Of a stretch of 64,000 bases of DNA, positions 8,626 through 18,063 are shown piece by piece (the first letter of the stretch is position 1; every line of letters starts with the position of its first letter). The stretch comes from Romboutsia_C sp015668195 (lineage in GTDB: Bacteria; Bacillota; Clostridia; Peptostreptococcales; Peptostreptococcaceae). Where the stretch lies: NCBI RefSeq assembly GCF_015668195.1, contig NZ_JADPFC010000001.1:372001-436000 (forward strand), in the 5' to 3' direction. A program made the translations under genes and the position numbers. Under the pieces are notes generated by a model. That model was not told the DNA's origin. It did no database searches and worked only from the letters and a program-made list of their open reading frames with translations.

Positions 8626-9308
8626 TGAAGTTTACAGATTACTTATTTGAAGAAGTCAAATATATATGGCAAGAGTACTTAGACCACCCATTTATAAAAG
8701 AATTAGGAGAAGGTACTTTACCTAAAGAGAAGTTTAAAAACTATTTAGTACAAGACTATCTATACCTTAAAGAATTTGGCAAAGTATTTGCAATGTGCTT
8801 AATAAAGTCAGAAACTATAGAAGAAATGAACTTTTTCAGTAGAGCTATAAGTGCATCCATAGAATATGAAACAGCCGTGCATGTTAGTTATATGAATAAA
8901 TTAGGAGTACCACCTAAAATAGCAGAAAAATGTAAATATGAAATAACAACAGATAATTATACTAGCTATATGCAAGCTATAGCTTTAAAAGGGAACTTAA
9001 GAGAAATTGTAATGTCTACAATGCCTTGTAACTGGAGTTATAACTATATAGGACACTATCTATTAGATAATTATAAAGATATGTTAGAAGGAAATTATTA
9101 CAGAGAGTGGATAGAGATGTATTCTGAAGGACAATTTGATGATAATTTAAAAGAATGGTTAGACTATGTTAACTATTTATGTAGTGATATAAGTAATGAA
9201 GAAATAAAAAAACTAAAAGAAATATTTATAAAATCAAGTTTACATGAGTTAGAATTTTGGAATATGGCTTATAAAGAAGTAAAGGAGGTAGATTTATGTC
9301 TAGTTTAA
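8625..9308 (+). CDS. tenA: Aminopyrimidine aminohydrolase / thiaminase II (TenA)
   Basis: The 227 aa all-helical TenA-family protein hydrolyses aminopyrimidine breakdown products of thiamine so that HMP can be reused. The catalytic Cys falls at residue 135 in MPCNWSYNYIG, the position known for the Bacillus enzyme. Acidic and aromatic pocket residues (YLVQDYLYL, about 40-48; EYETAVH) are also present. It overlaps thiT by 13 bases, and its last codons contain the AAAGGAGGT ribosome site for thiT. Confidence 0.95.
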   Translation: MKFTDYLFEEVKYIWQEYLDHPFIKELGEGTLPKEKFKNYLVQDYLYLKEFGKVFAMCLIKSETIEEMNFFSRAISASIEYETAVHVSYMNKLGVPPKIAEKCKYEITTDNYTSYMQAIALKGNLREIVMSTMPCNWSYNYIGHYLLDNYKDMLEGNYYREWIEMYSEGQFDDNLKEWLDYVNYLCSDISNEEIKKLKEIFIKSSLHELEFWNMAYKEVKEVDLCLV

Positions 9309-9919
9309 ATAAGATATTAGGAATAGTTATATTAGTAGTTAGTGTAGGGTGGTTTTGTTTATATCTAAAAGATATGAAAAATAGAAAATTAAGTACAAAA
9401 GAAATAGTATTAATCGGTATGTTTTCAGCAATGTCTTATATACTTTCAATGATTCAATTTATAAAATATCCTCAAGGTGGAGGGATAACTTTATTTTCAA
9501 TGTTACCTACAATGTTACTTGCTATATTATACGGTAAAGAAGTTGGAATAACAGCGGGTCTAGTTTTTGCTTTAATAAAGTTATTAAGTGGGCCAACAAT
9601 AATACATCCAGCTCAATTTTTATTAGATTATATACTTCCAATGATGGTATTAGGATTAGCAGGAATATTTGGAAGGGATAAAAAACTTAATATATTTGCT
9701 GGATGTATACTTGCAACTAGCCTTAGTGTTTTAATGTATATAATATCAGGAGTATTATATTTTGCACAATATGCACCTAAAGGAATGAATCCTATAGTAT
9801 ATTCATGTGTATATAATATATCAAGTGCAGGTGTAGAAGGATTATTAACTAGTATATTAATATTATTTATACCTATAAAGAGATTTAGTAAGGTTTTAAA
9901 TATATCAATTAGCCAATAA
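9296..9919 (+). CDS. thiT: Thiamine-specific ECF transporter S component
   Basis: The 207 aa membrane protein has about six helices. After an N-terminal helix and short loop it shows YPQGGGITLFSMLP, HPAQFLLDYILP and YAPKGMNPIVYSCVYN, the substrate-binding signatures of ThiT. These proteins use the shared ECF energising module (EcfA/A'/T), which is not in this window. The N-terminus has an extra helix (about residues 5-25) compared with compact ThiT proteins. Its place in the riboswitch operon supports thiamine uptake. Confidence 0.93.
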   Translation: MSSLNKILGIVILVVSVGWFCLYLKDMKNRKLSTKEIVLIGMFSAMSYILSMIQFIKYPQGGGITLFSMLPTMLLAILYGKEVGITAGLVFALIKLLSGPTIIHPAQFLLDYILPMMVLGLAGIFGRDKKLNIFAGCILATSLSVLMYIISGVLYFAQYAPKGMNPIVYSCVYNISSAGVEGLLTSILILFIPIKRFSKVLNISISQ

Positions 9920-9948
9920 ACACTAAAAAATTAATATAGGAGATAAAT

Positions 9949-10563
9949 ATGAGAGAAAAATTAAAATTATATTTAGTTACAGACTCAGAAATTTTAAAAG
10001 GTAGAGATTTTTATGAGTCTATAGAAGACGCATTAAAAGCAGGCGTAAAAACAGTTCAATTAAGAGAGAAAAAAGCATCAGGAAAAGAATTTTTAGAAAA
10101 AGCTTATAAATTAAGAGAACTTACAAAAAAATATAATGCAATTTTTATAATAAATGATAGAGTAGATATAGCAATGTTAGTAGATGCAGATGGTGTTCAT
10201 ATAGGACAAAGTGATATACCATGTAGCGAAGTTAGACGTCTAATAGGAAATGATAAGATAATTGGGGTATCTACTCAAAATTTAGAATTAGCGCTTAAGG
10301 CAAAAAATGATGGTGCAGACTATATAGGTGTAGGATCAATGTTTACTACAACTACTAAATTGGATGCAAAACATGTGAGCATAGAAGAATTAAGAAGTAT
10401 AAAAGAAAATATAGACATACCAATAGTATGCATTGGTGGTATAAATTTATCTAATATATCTACCTTAAAAAATGAAAATATAGATGGATATGCAATAGTA
10501 TCAGAGATATTAAAATATGATGATATATATAGCCAAACTAAAAAATTTATGGATGTAATATAA
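9949..10563 (+). CDS. thiE: Thiamine-phosphate synthase
   Basis: The 204 aa TIM-barrel enzyme joins HMP-PP and thiazole phosphate to form thiamine phosphate. Visible motifs are VQLREKKASGKEF (about 37-49), INDRVDIAM, DGVHIGQSDIP, IGVST, DYIGVGSMFTTTTK and CIGGINLSNI. It ends the thi operon, 29 bases after thiT, with its own AGGAG site. A strong terminator follows. Confidence 0.96.
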   Translation: MREKLKLYLVTDSEILKGRDFYESIEDALKAGVKTVQLREKKASGKEFLEKAYKLRELTKKYNAIFIINDRVDIAMLVDADGVHIGQSDIPCSEVRRLIGNDKIIGVSTQNLELALKAKNDGADYIGVGSMFTTTTKLDAKHVSIEELRSIKENIDIPIVCIGGINLSNISTLKNENIDGYAIVSEILKYDDIYSQTKKFMDVI

Positions 10564-10569
10564 TAAAAA

Positions 10570-10604
10570 AAGAAGATGCTTTTAAAAGCATCTTCTCTTT
10601 TTAT
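10570..10604 (+). terminator. Terminator of the thiamine operon
   Basis: AGAAGATGCTTTT pairs with AAAAGCATCTTCT and is followed by TTTTTATT. Confidence 0.9.
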
Positions 10605-10696
10605 TATAAATTAAACTCTAAAAAGATAATATAATTCAAGGAAACTGGATAAATATGTAGAATACTTATTAAGGGTTATATTTGGGGGAGAGAAGA

Positions 10697-12361
10697 ATGA
10701 AAGAGTTTTTTAATAATTTGAGCGATAGTATATTTATATTAGATAAAAATTTTAATATAAAATTTTGTAATAATAAGTTATTAGAGCATATAAATGAAAA
10801 AGACATTAATTCTTTAAACATAGATAGATGTAGTAAAATGAAAATAGAGAAATTAGGGTTTAAAAACTACTTTGATATATGTATAAAATTAAATACATCA
10901 AATGGAGAATTTGAATTAAACACTAATATAACTAAGACAAAAGATAATGGTATATATATATTAGTAAGAGATATAATTGACAACAACATAGATAATATGG
11001 TAATTAATATAGACAATGTAGATAACAACATAAAAAGGGAGTTTAAAAGTTTAGAGAAATTAATATATGATATGAGTTGTATCTTAGATGAAATAAAACA
11101 AGGTAGTGATATATATAAAATTTTAGAAAGTATAGATTTAGAAGGTATTATAATTAACTTTATAGATGAAATAAAAAAAGTAGAACTTATAAAAAAGGAT
11201 TTTGAGGTATTTTTTAGTATATCTGCAGATGTAATAGGAGCTATAGATAGAAATGCTTACATTAAACTTTTTGCAAAAGAATGGAATGAAATAACAGGAT
11301 TTAATGAAGAAGAATTAACATCAACTAGTATAATTGATAAAATATATGATAAACATAAAGAAGAATTTTCAAATATTTTAAGTTTAAAAGATGATAACGT
11401 AAAGATAGTAGAAAATAAAATAATATGCAAAGATAATAGTTATAAATGGCTGAGATGGCACTTAAAATATTTAAAAGAAAGAGATATCATAGCATTTTCT
11501 ATAAGAGATATAGATAAAGAAAAAGATGATGTAGAAGCTAGACAAAAATTAGAACAAAATATATATTTAGAGTCAATGAAAAATGAATTTTTCGCAAATA
11601 TATCCCATGAATTTAAGACACCGCTTAATATTATGCTTGGAATAATACAGTTAATAGATATTAATATAGTAAAAGAAAATATAAAATTTAATAATAACAT
11701 AGATCTAGAAAATTATATTAAATTATTTAGGCAAAATTTATATAGAATACTAAGGTTGGTAAATAATATCATAGATATAACAAAAATAGATGCAGGATAT
11801 TATGAATTAGAACTAGGAAATTATAATATAGTAAATGTAGTAGAAGAGATAAGCTTATCTGTAACTCCTTATGCTAAAAATAAACAAATTGATTTGATAT
11901 TTGATACAAACTGTGAGGAAATGGTACTTGCATTTGATCCAGAAAAAATAGAAAGAATACTTTTAAATTTATTATCTAATTCTATTAAACATACAAGTAT
12001 CAATGGATGTATTTACGTAAATGTAGAGAACAAAGGAGATAGAGTATATATATCTGTTTGTGATAATGGAGAAGGTATAGATAGTAATAAGTTACAAAGT
12101 ATATTTGAAAGATTTACACAGGCAAAGAGTAATATAGCAAGTAGTTATGAAGGTAGTGGAATAGGTTTATCACTAGTTAAATCTTTAGTAAATCTTCATG
12201 GCGGAGATATAAGTGTAGAAAGTGAGATAGGAAAAGGTAGCAAGTTTGAATTTTATCTACCAAGCAAGTTAGTAAAAAGTAAAACAAATATAAATAAATA
12301 TATATCAGAAAATAGTAAGATTGAAATGTGTAATATAGAATTTTCCGATATATATAGATAA
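10697..12361 (+). CDS. Orphan PAS-domain sensor histidine kinase
   Basis: The 554 aa product has a PAS-like domain at the start (FFNNLSDSIFILD), a linker helix, a second PAS domain (about 175-275), HisKA with phospho-acceptor His304 in NISHEFKTPLNI, and HATPase_c with NLLSNSIKH, DNGEGID and GSGIGLSLVKSL. No membrane helix is evident, so it should be cytosolic. No response regulator is adjacent, so its partner is unknown. It starts at ATG 10697 behind GGGGGAG; an in-frame TTG five codons upstream lies within that ribosome site. The C-terminus ends in CNIEFSDIYR, a tail nearly identical to that of the second orphan kinase near the right end of the window. Confidence 0.9.
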   Translation: MKEFFNNLSDSIFILDKNFNIKFCNNKLLEHINEKDINSLNIDRCSKMKIEKLGFKNYFDICIKLNTSNGEFELNTNITKTKDNGIYILVRDIIDNNIDNMVINIDNVDNNIKREFKSLEKLIYDMSCILDEIKQGSDIYKILESIDLEGIIINFIDEIKKVELIKKDFEVFFSISADVIGAIDRNAYIKLFAKEWNEITGFNEEELTSTSIIDKIYDKHKEEFSNILSLKDDNVKIVENKIICKDNSYKWLRWHLKYLKERDIIAFSIRDIDKEKDDVEARQKLEQNIYLESMKNEFFANISHEFKTPLNIMLGIIQLIDINIVKENIKFNNNIDLENYIKLFRQNLYRILRLVNNIIDITKIDAGYYELELGNYNIVNVVEEISLSVTPYAKNKQIDLIFDTNCEEMVLAFDPEKIERILLNLLSNSIKHTSINGCIYVNVENKGDRVYISVCDNGEGIDSNKLQSIFERFTQAKSNIASSYEGSGIGLSLVKSLVNLHGGDISVESEIGKGSKFEFYLPSKLVKSKTNINKYISENSKIEMCNIEFSDIYR

Positions 12362-12390
12362 AAGCATCCATATGGATGCTTTTATTTTTT
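12359..12390 (+). terminator. Terminator between the kinase and nhaC (convergent)
   Basis: AAAAGCATCCATATGGATGCTTTT is a near-perfect palindrome followed by ATTTTTT. It begins at the kinase stop codon and lies between convergent genes. Confidence 0.85.
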
Positions 12391-12396
12391 AGCATT

Positions 12397-13803
12397 TTAT
12401 TTATTTACTTCTTTTTTAGGGATTGTAGCTATTTTAAATTTAATAGCTATCAAAAATAGTGAAACAATAGGATTTATTAAGTTTAAGAATGCATATGGAA
12501 GGTAGGCAAAAGTACTAACTCCTAATGTACCATAGATGTAAGCCCCACATGTATTCCAAGGAACTAAGGCAGAACTCATAGTCCCACTATCTTCAAGCGC
12601 CCTTGATAGCATTTTAGGATGAAGACCTCTTTTTGCGTATTCATCTTTAAACATTCTTCCAGGTATAACTATAGATAAATACTGTTCACCAGCTACTGTA
12701 TTAGTCATTACGCATGTAACCATAGTTGAAAAAACAACTCCAAATGTACCTTTTGCAAATTTAAGTAAGGCTGAAGCTAAAGCCTCTAACATACCAGTTT
12801 TTTCAAGTATTCCACCTAAAGCTAGAGCAGATATTGTTAAAGAAACAGTACTCATCATACTCATTAATCCACCTTTAGATAATAATTCATCAACTTCTGC
12901 AATACCAGTATTAGAAACAAAACCAGTATGAGCTGCACTTATTATATCTCCAACTGATGCACCTTGAAATACTATAGCAAATACAAACCCTAAAATAGCA
13001 CCAAATATAAGCCCAGGTATAGCAGGAACTTTAAATATTACAAGACCGATAACCACCATTGGAGGTATAAATAATATAGGTGATAGAGTATTAAATGAAC
13101 TAGCCAAAGTATCTCTTATTAAATTAATATTAGACATGTCTAATTCTTGTCCTCCATATCTCATACCTATTATGCCATAAAGAACAAGGCATATTAAAAG
13201 AGAAGGTATAGTTGAATAAAGCATATAATTTATATGTTCAAATAAAGTAGCACCAGCCATAGCAGGAGCTAAGTTTGTTGTATCTGATAGAGGAGAAAGT
13301 TTATCTCCAAAATAAGCACCTGATATTATTGCTCCTGCAACTATAGGTGCTGGAATTTGAAGACCTTGACCAATACCTAAAAGAGCAACTCCAACAGTTC
13401 CCATAGTACTCCATGATGAACCAGTAGCTAAAGAAACTATACCACAGATAATTGTAGTAGCTGCTAAGAATATCCCTGGAGATAAGATTTTTAATCCCCA
13501 ATAAATCATAGATGGAACAACACCACTAATTATCCAAGTTCCAATAAGCACACCTATTATCATTATGATAAGAATAGCCTGCATAGCCATTTTTATAGAA
13601 GAAAACATACTTTCCTCTAATTCGCTCCACTCAAATCCAAGTCTATAAACAGCTACTAAACCAGCGACTATAGCTCCACCGATTAAAGGAACATGAGGAG
13701 AAGCGCCGTATTTAAATATAGATATACCTAGAAATAAAGCTAAACATACAATTGGTATTAATGCATCAACTAAGGTAGCTTGCTTTTTTTCTCTTTTACT
13801 CAT
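12397..13803 (-). CDS. nhaC: NhaC family Na+/H+ antiporter
   Basis: The 468 aa protein has about twelve membrane helices. It carries NhaC landmarks: GSSWSTMGTVGVALLGIG in a mid-protein helix pair, GAYFGDKLSPLSDTTNLAPA, and the late repeat VAGEQYLSIVIPGRMF. It should exchange Na+ for protons across the cytoplasmic membrane; some relatives instead exchange organic acids such as malate and lactate, so the exact substrate is not certain. Its ribosome site reads AGGGGGAC upstream of the ATG. Confidence 0.9.
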   Translation of the reverse strand: MSKREKKQATLVDALIPIVCLALFLGISIFKYGASPHVPLIGGAIVAGLVAVYRLGFEWSELEESMFSSIKMAMQAILIIMIIGVLIGTWIISGVVPSMIYWGLKILSPGIFLAATTIICGIVSLATGSSWSTMGTVGVALLGIGQGLQIPAPIVAGAIISGAYFGDKLSPLSDTTNLAPAMAGATLFEHINYMLYSTIPSLLICLVLYGIIGMRYGGQELDMSNINLIRDTLASSFNTLSPILFIPPMVVIGLVIFKVPAIPGLIFGAILGFVFAIVFQGASVGDIISAAHTGFVSNTGIAEVDELLSKGGLMSMMSTVSLTISALALGGILEKTGMLEALASALLKFAKGTFGVVFSTMVTCVMTNTVAGEQYLSIVIPGRMFKDEYAKRGLHPKMLSRALEDSGTMSSALVPWNTCGAYIYGTLGVSTFAYLPYAFLNLINPIVSLFLIAIKFKIATIPKKEVNK

Positions 13804-14190
13804 AAAATAAAAGTCCCCCTTAGAAATTTATAATTTTCACTAGAAGTAAACAAAAATATGATTATAATTAGATTAAGCAAATAATATGCCAGATATAGAT
13901 AATAATAAATAAAAGCATTGTATATATATAGTTAAGTAAGAATTATCTGAAAATTTAAAAAGTATAAAATTGAATTGTTGCAAAAAAATAAGCAACTATG
14001 CAAAAATATTTGCATAAAATAGAGTCATTAGATGAAAAGAAAGGTATAACTGTATTTCTAACAATTGCATAATTTACAATTTTGAAGTAATAAAATATAG
14101 ATATAAAAATACTTACTTATTTTAGTGAGTCTTTTTATAATTATTATTTGTATTGGTTAAACTAATTAAAATAATAAATAGGAGATGTTC
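13804..14190. other. Divergent intergenic region between nhaC and dprA
   Basis: This AT-rich stretch must hold the promoters of both divergent genes; I see no clear sigma-A pair. A seven-base hairpin, ACTTACT with AGTGAGT, followed by CTTTTTAT at about 14110-14138 could be a weak leader terminator for dprA. I see no other feature. Confidence 0.35.
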
Positions 14191-15105
14191 ATGGAAGATT
14201 TAATACTTACATTACTTAACCTACAAAATATAGGAAATAAAACTATAGAATACATACTACGCACTAACAAAAATATAAAAAATGATGAAAAAGAAATTTT
14301 ACAGTTACTTAGAGAAGTTAAATTAAAAGGAAAAATAAAACGAATATATACATTAGATGATATAAAAATAGCTATTAACAAAACATATAAAATTAAAGAA
14401 TCTTGTATAAAACAAAATATAAAAATTGTAAGCATACTAGAAAGTAGATATCCTGAAAAGTTAAGATACATAAATGATAGACCAACATTACTTTTTTATA
14501 AAGGAAATTATAGTGCTATGACAAATAATAAATCAATAGCCATAGTAGGAAGTAGAAGAGCTAGTATAGAAGGTTTAAAATCATCTTACAATATGGCAAA
14601 TTTACTAGGAAAAGATGGATATAGCATTATAAGTGGACTAGCTAAAGGGTGTGATGAACAAGCTCATAAAGGTTGTTTAGATGCATTTGGAAGTACAGTA
14701 GCAGTTTTACCATGTCCTTTAGATAATATATATCCTAAAAGTAATATAAAGTTAGCAAATGATATAGTAGATAATAGAGGGTGCTTAGTAAGTGAATATC
14801 CATTAGAAAGCAATATACATAAAAGTAACTTTATAAGAAGAAATAGAATTCAAAGTGGATTAAGTAATGCTTTAATAGTATGTGAGACCAATGAAAATTC
14901 CGGAACAAATCATACTATAAATTTTTGTATAAGCCAAAATAGAATTTTATCTTGTATAAATATTAAAAGAAATGTAGAGATTATAGATAATAAAAATTGT
15001 ATAGTTATAAATGGTGAATGTGATGTAAATAAACTTAAAGAAAAAATAGAAAATAGCAATAAAAATTATATAGATAATTGTAAGCAATTAATATTTAATT
15101 TATAA
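14191..15105 (+). CDS. dprA: DNA-processing protein DprA/Smf-like (short, divergent)
   Basis: The 304 aa product has an N-terminal helical region and a DprA Rossmann-like domain. The domain shows AIVGSRRAS, ISGLAKGCDEQAHKG, VAVLPCPLDNIYPKSN, SEYPL and FIRRNRIQSGLSNALIV. DprA loads RecA on incoming single-stranded DNA in transformation. This copy lacks the usual C-terminal winged-helix extension, and the usual VVEA is CETN, so it is divergent or a paralogue. I start it at 14191 because GGAG at 14181 abuts the alternative ATG at 14185 and is properly spaced for 14191. Confidence 0.82.
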   Translation: MEDLILTLLNLQNIGNKTIEYILRTNKNIKNDEKEILQLLREVKLKGKIKRIYTLDDIKIAINKTYKIKESCIKQNIKIVSILESRYPEKLRYINDRPTLLFYKGNYSAMTNNKSIAIVGSRRASIEGLKSSYNMANLLGKDGYSIISGLAKGCDEQAHKGCLDAFGSTVAVLPCPLDNIYPKSNIKLANDIVDNRGCLVSEYPLESNIHKSNFIRRNRIQSGLSNALIVCETNENSGTNHTINFCISQNRILSCINIKRNVEIIDNKNCIVINGECDVNKLKEKIENSNKNYIDNCKQLIFNL

Positions 15106-15124
15106 AAGTTATATAAACAAAAAC

Positions 15125-15148
15125 TAGAGAGGTAAATTACCTCTCTAA
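15125..15148. terminator. Bidirectional hairpin between dprA and the methionine gamma-lyase gene
   Basis: AGAGAGGTAA pairs with TTACCTCTCT. It lies between convergent genes; T runs are weak on both sides. Confidence 0.65.
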
Positions 15149-15168
15149 TATATATTAAAGAAAAATCA

Positions 15169-16362
15169 CTATAGTCTATCAAGACCTTGCTTTAAATCTG
15201 CTATTATATCTTCATAATCTTCTAATCCAACAGATATTCTAATTAATCCATCTGAAATTCCTGCTGCAGCTCTTTCTTCTGGAGTATATGGAGAATGAGT
15301 CATTGAAGCTGGATGCTGAATTAATGTTTCACAGTCACCTAAACTAACAGCAAGAGTGCATAATTCTAAAGAATTTAATAATTTCTTGCCTGCTTCTAAT
15401 CCACCCTTAACTTCAAAGGCTATCATACCACCAGGCATATCCATTTGTTTTTTAGCTAGTTCATATTGAGGGAAGCTCTTAAGGCCTGGATAATTTACTT
15501 TTATAACATTTTTATGAGTTTCTAAAAATTCTGCAACTTTCATAGCATTTTGAGTATGTCTATCCATTCTTATCTGTAAAGTTTTCATACCTCTAAGTAT
15601 TAAATAAGCATCAAATGGGCTTAATACAGCACCAGTCATATCTTTAACTCCAAATAATCTTACTTGATTTATAAAGTCTTGTTTACCAACTACAAATCCT
15701 GCTATAACATCTCCGTGACCATTTAAGTACTTAGTAGCTGAATGAACAACAACATCTGCACCTAATTCTAGAGGTCTTTGTATGTATGGAGTACAGAATG
15801 TATTGTCTACTATAACTATACAATCTTTAACTTTATGTGCAATATTAGATATAGTTTCGATATCCATTATCTTTAAATCTGGATTTGCTGGAGTTTCTAA
15901 ATAAACAACTCTAGTATTTTCTCTCATAGCAGATTCAACTTCATCCATATTAGATGCATCTACAAAAGTTACATCTACACCATATCTACTTATACCATGA
16001 TTTAGTAATGCAAATGTACAACCATATAATGTTTTTGAAGCAACAACATGATCTCCTGCTTTTAAAGCAGTCCAAAGAGCAGAACTTATCGCACCTATTC
16101 CAGAAGCTGTTGACATACAAGCTTCTCCATTTTCAAGTAGAGCTATTTTTTCCTCTAATTGAGAATTTGTAGGATTTCCTAATCTAGAGTAGATGTATCC
16201 ACCTTCTTCAAGAGCAAATCTTCTTCCACCTTGTTCAGCACTGTCGAATACAAAAGTTGATGTTTGGAATATTGGTGTAGTTAAAGCACCAGATACTGGA
16301 TCTTTATGATGTCCTCCGTGAATAGCTTTTGTAGCAAATTTTTTCCCTCTTAAGTTTTCCAT
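15169..16362 (-). CDS. megL: L-methionine gamma-lyase (Cys/Met metabolism PLP enzyme)
   Basis: The 397 aa fold-type I PLP enzyme should cleave methionine to methanethiol, 2-oxobutyrate and ammonia. PLP Lys211 lies in HSATKYLNGHGDV. The lid motif TLYGCTFALLNHGI places a Cys at residue 115, the active-site Cys that separates methionine gamma-lyases from cystathionine gamma-synthase or beta/gamma-lyases. The N-terminal YSRLGNPT and AIHGGHH motifs are also present. A ribosome site (GGAGGGAATTACC) precedes the ATG. A CcpA-like box lies in its leader. Volatile sulfur production by methionine fermentation fits a proteolytic clostridium. Confidence 0.9.
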   Translation of the reverse strand: MENLRGKKFATKAIHGGHHKDPVSGALTTPIFQTSTFVFDSAEQGGRRFALEEGGYIYSRLGNPTNSQLEEKIALLENGEACMSTASGIGAISSALWTALKAGDHVVASKTLYGCTFALLNHGISRYGVDVTFVDASNMDEVESAMRENTRVVYLETPANPDLKIMDIETISNIAHKVKDCIVIVDNTFCTPYIQRPLELGADVVVHSATKYLNGHGDVIAGFVVGKQDFINQVRLFGVKDMTGAVLSPFDAYLILRGMKTLQIRMDRHTQNAMKVAEFLETHKNVIKVNYPGLKSFPQYELAKKQMDMPGGMIAFEVKGGLEAGKKLLNSLELCTLAVSLGDCETLIQHPASMTHSPYTPEERAAAGISDGLIRISVGLEDYEDIIADLKQGLDRL

Positions 16363-16411
16363 AGTAATTCCCTCCTAAATTTGATTAAATAGTAGTGTCT
16401 TACAATTTTCC

Positions 16412-16425
16412 TGAAAACGTTTTGT
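16412..16425. promoter_or_regulatory. Possible cre (CcpA) box upstream of the methionine gamma-lyase gene
   Basis: TGAAAACGTTTTGT matches the low-GC cre pattern with a central CG and flanking A/T runs, but ends GT rather than CA. It lies 50 bases upstream of the start codon. Confidence 0.35.
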
Positions 16426-16690
16426 TAAGTTTTCACCATCAATATAACACTAAAAAAAATTTTTGTAAACAACATGGAATAAAATAGTAAAATTCCTATA
16501 ATTTAAAAAATTTAGATATAATACAAACTAGAGAAATTCAATACCCCTATTTGATAAATTAAAAATCATTATTATAAAATAGTTGGATACAAAATTGTAA
16601 ATTTTATCATGTGGTTTTTTACAAATAAGTGCTATATAATTAGATGTGGAACAATTATAGACAATAAAAGACAGAACGGGGGAACTTTTT

Positions 16691-17638
16691 ATGGCGAAAA
16701 AGAACAATATAAACTTTGGTTCTAAGAAAAAAGGTCGCATTGATGTTAAAAAAGTAGCATTAGTTTCAGTAGCATCAATAGTCATAATATTTGGAGGCTA
16801 TAAGTTAGTCGGAGCGACAGCATCATTTATAGCTGAACAAAAGCAAGAAAAAATTGAAATGCAAAAAAAGGCTGAAGCGGAAAGACTAGCAGCTGAAAAG
16901 AAGCGTAAAGAAGAAGAAGAAGCTAAAAAAAGAATGGTCGGAGTTAATCATGAAGGTAAAAAATATACTTATGATGCATTAAAAGTGGCTGACAAATTAA
17001 AGAAATATGATTATAGCAACAATGGAGAAAAAGTAGTATTTTTAACTTTTGATGACGGTACATCAACAACAGTTACTCCACAAATATTAAAAATATTAGA
17101 TGAGTACGGAGTTAAAGCAACATTCTTCTTAACAGGAGAAAATATTGAACGTGGTGGAGCAAAAGCTAAAGAACTTATAAAAGAAGAATTTGATAAGGGT
17201 CATGCAATAGCTAATCACTCTTATAGCCATGATTATAAAATACTTTATCCTAATAGAGTTTTAAATTTAGATAATTTTAAAGGTGACTTTGCAAAAACAG
17301 ATAAGATATTAAAAGACACTTTAGGTCCAAACTTCTCAACAAGAGTTATAAGATGTCCAGGAGGACATATGTCATGGAAAGGTATGGAGCCATTAGATCA
17401 GTATCTAAACGAAAATAAAATGGCATCTATAGACTGGAATGCTTTAAGTGGAGATGCAGAAGGTGGAAGAAAAACTCCAGCGCAATTAGTAGAATATGCT
17501 AAAAAGACAGCACAAGGTAAAGAAATGGTAGTTGTATTAATGCATGATACTTATGGAAAAGAAGCAACTGCAAAAGCACTACCTCAAATAATAGAATATT
17601 TCAAATCAAATGGATATGAATTTAAGACATTATCTTAA
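16691..17638 (+). CDS. Membrane-anchored polysaccharide deacetylase (NodB fold)
   Basis: The 315 aa product has a basic N-terminus, one membrane helix (about 17-38), a Glu/Lys-rich stalk and a NodB domain. The catalytic set is visible: Asp121-Asp122 in TFDDGTS, metal ligands His176 and His180 in HSYSH, an RCPGGHMSW stretch, and a final MHDT motif. It should act outside the membrane on peptidoglycan or another N-acetylated glycan, as PgdA-type enzymes do. The ribosome site is an unusually G-rich GGGGGAAC. It lies divergent from megL, and a strong terminator follows. Confidence 0.9.
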   Translation: MAKKNNINFGSKKKGRIDVKKVALVSVASIVIIFGGYKLVGATASFIAEQKQEKIEMQKKAEAERLAAEKKRKEEEEAKKRMVGVNHEGKKYTYDALKVADKLKKYDYSNNGEKVVFLTFDDGTSTTVTPQILKILDEYGVKATFFLTGENIERGGAKAKELIKEEFDKGHAIANHSYSHDYKILYPNRVLNLDNFKGDFAKTDKILKDTLGPNFSTRVIRCPGGHMSWKGMEPLDQYLNENKMASIDWNALSGDAEGGRKTPAQLVEYAKKTAQGKEMVVVLMHDTYGKEATAKALPQIIEYFKSNGYEFKTLS

Positions 17639-17645
17639 TTTTAAT

Positions 17646-17687
17646 AAAAAGCCTACAGGTATTTATTACCTTGTAGGCTTTTTATTA
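17646..17687. terminator. Bidirectional terminator after the deacetylase gene
   Basis: AAAAGCCTACA pairs with TTGTAGGCTTTTT (one G-T pair) around a GGTATTTATTACC inner hairpin. It ends at the stop of the convergent DUF1294 gene. Confidence 0.85.
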
Positions 17688-17936
17688 TGTTAGAATCAGT
17701 ATTTGAAGAATTAAAATTATTGGAATTCCTATCTTAAACTTGTTTTTTTGAGTTTTATGGTGGAATCTATACATTCCAATTAACATTCCTAAACTACCAC
17801 CCACTAATGATAGTATCATAAGAGTGTTTTCGCTTATTCTATATTCATGATTTATGGCTTTTTTCTTATCTATATACATTGAATAAAAAGAAGCTATATT
17901 TATAATTAGCAGATAAAATAAAAATAAATTTTCCAT
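17685..17936 (-). CDS. DUF1294 family small membrane protein
   Basis: The 83 aa protein has about three helices. It carries the DUF1294 pattern: YIDKKKAINHEYRISE, GGSLGMLIGMYRFHHKTQK, then KFKIGIP. The function of the family is unknown. I place the start at 17936, where AAAGGATTATAT precedes ATG; the longer frame to 17975 has no ribosome site. Confidence 0.85.
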   Translation of the reverse strand: MENLFLFYLLIINIASFYSMYIDKKKAINHEYRISENTLMILSLVGGSLGMLIGMYRFHHKTQKNKFKIGIPIILILQILILT

Positions 17937-18063
17937 ATATAATCCTTTCTTTATAATTAAAATATTAATAATCATAAATGAATATAATAACTTATATACT
18001 ATAAAAATATATTATACACTAGTATAATATTAACATAGAATAAATAAAAAGGAAGTGTAAAAT

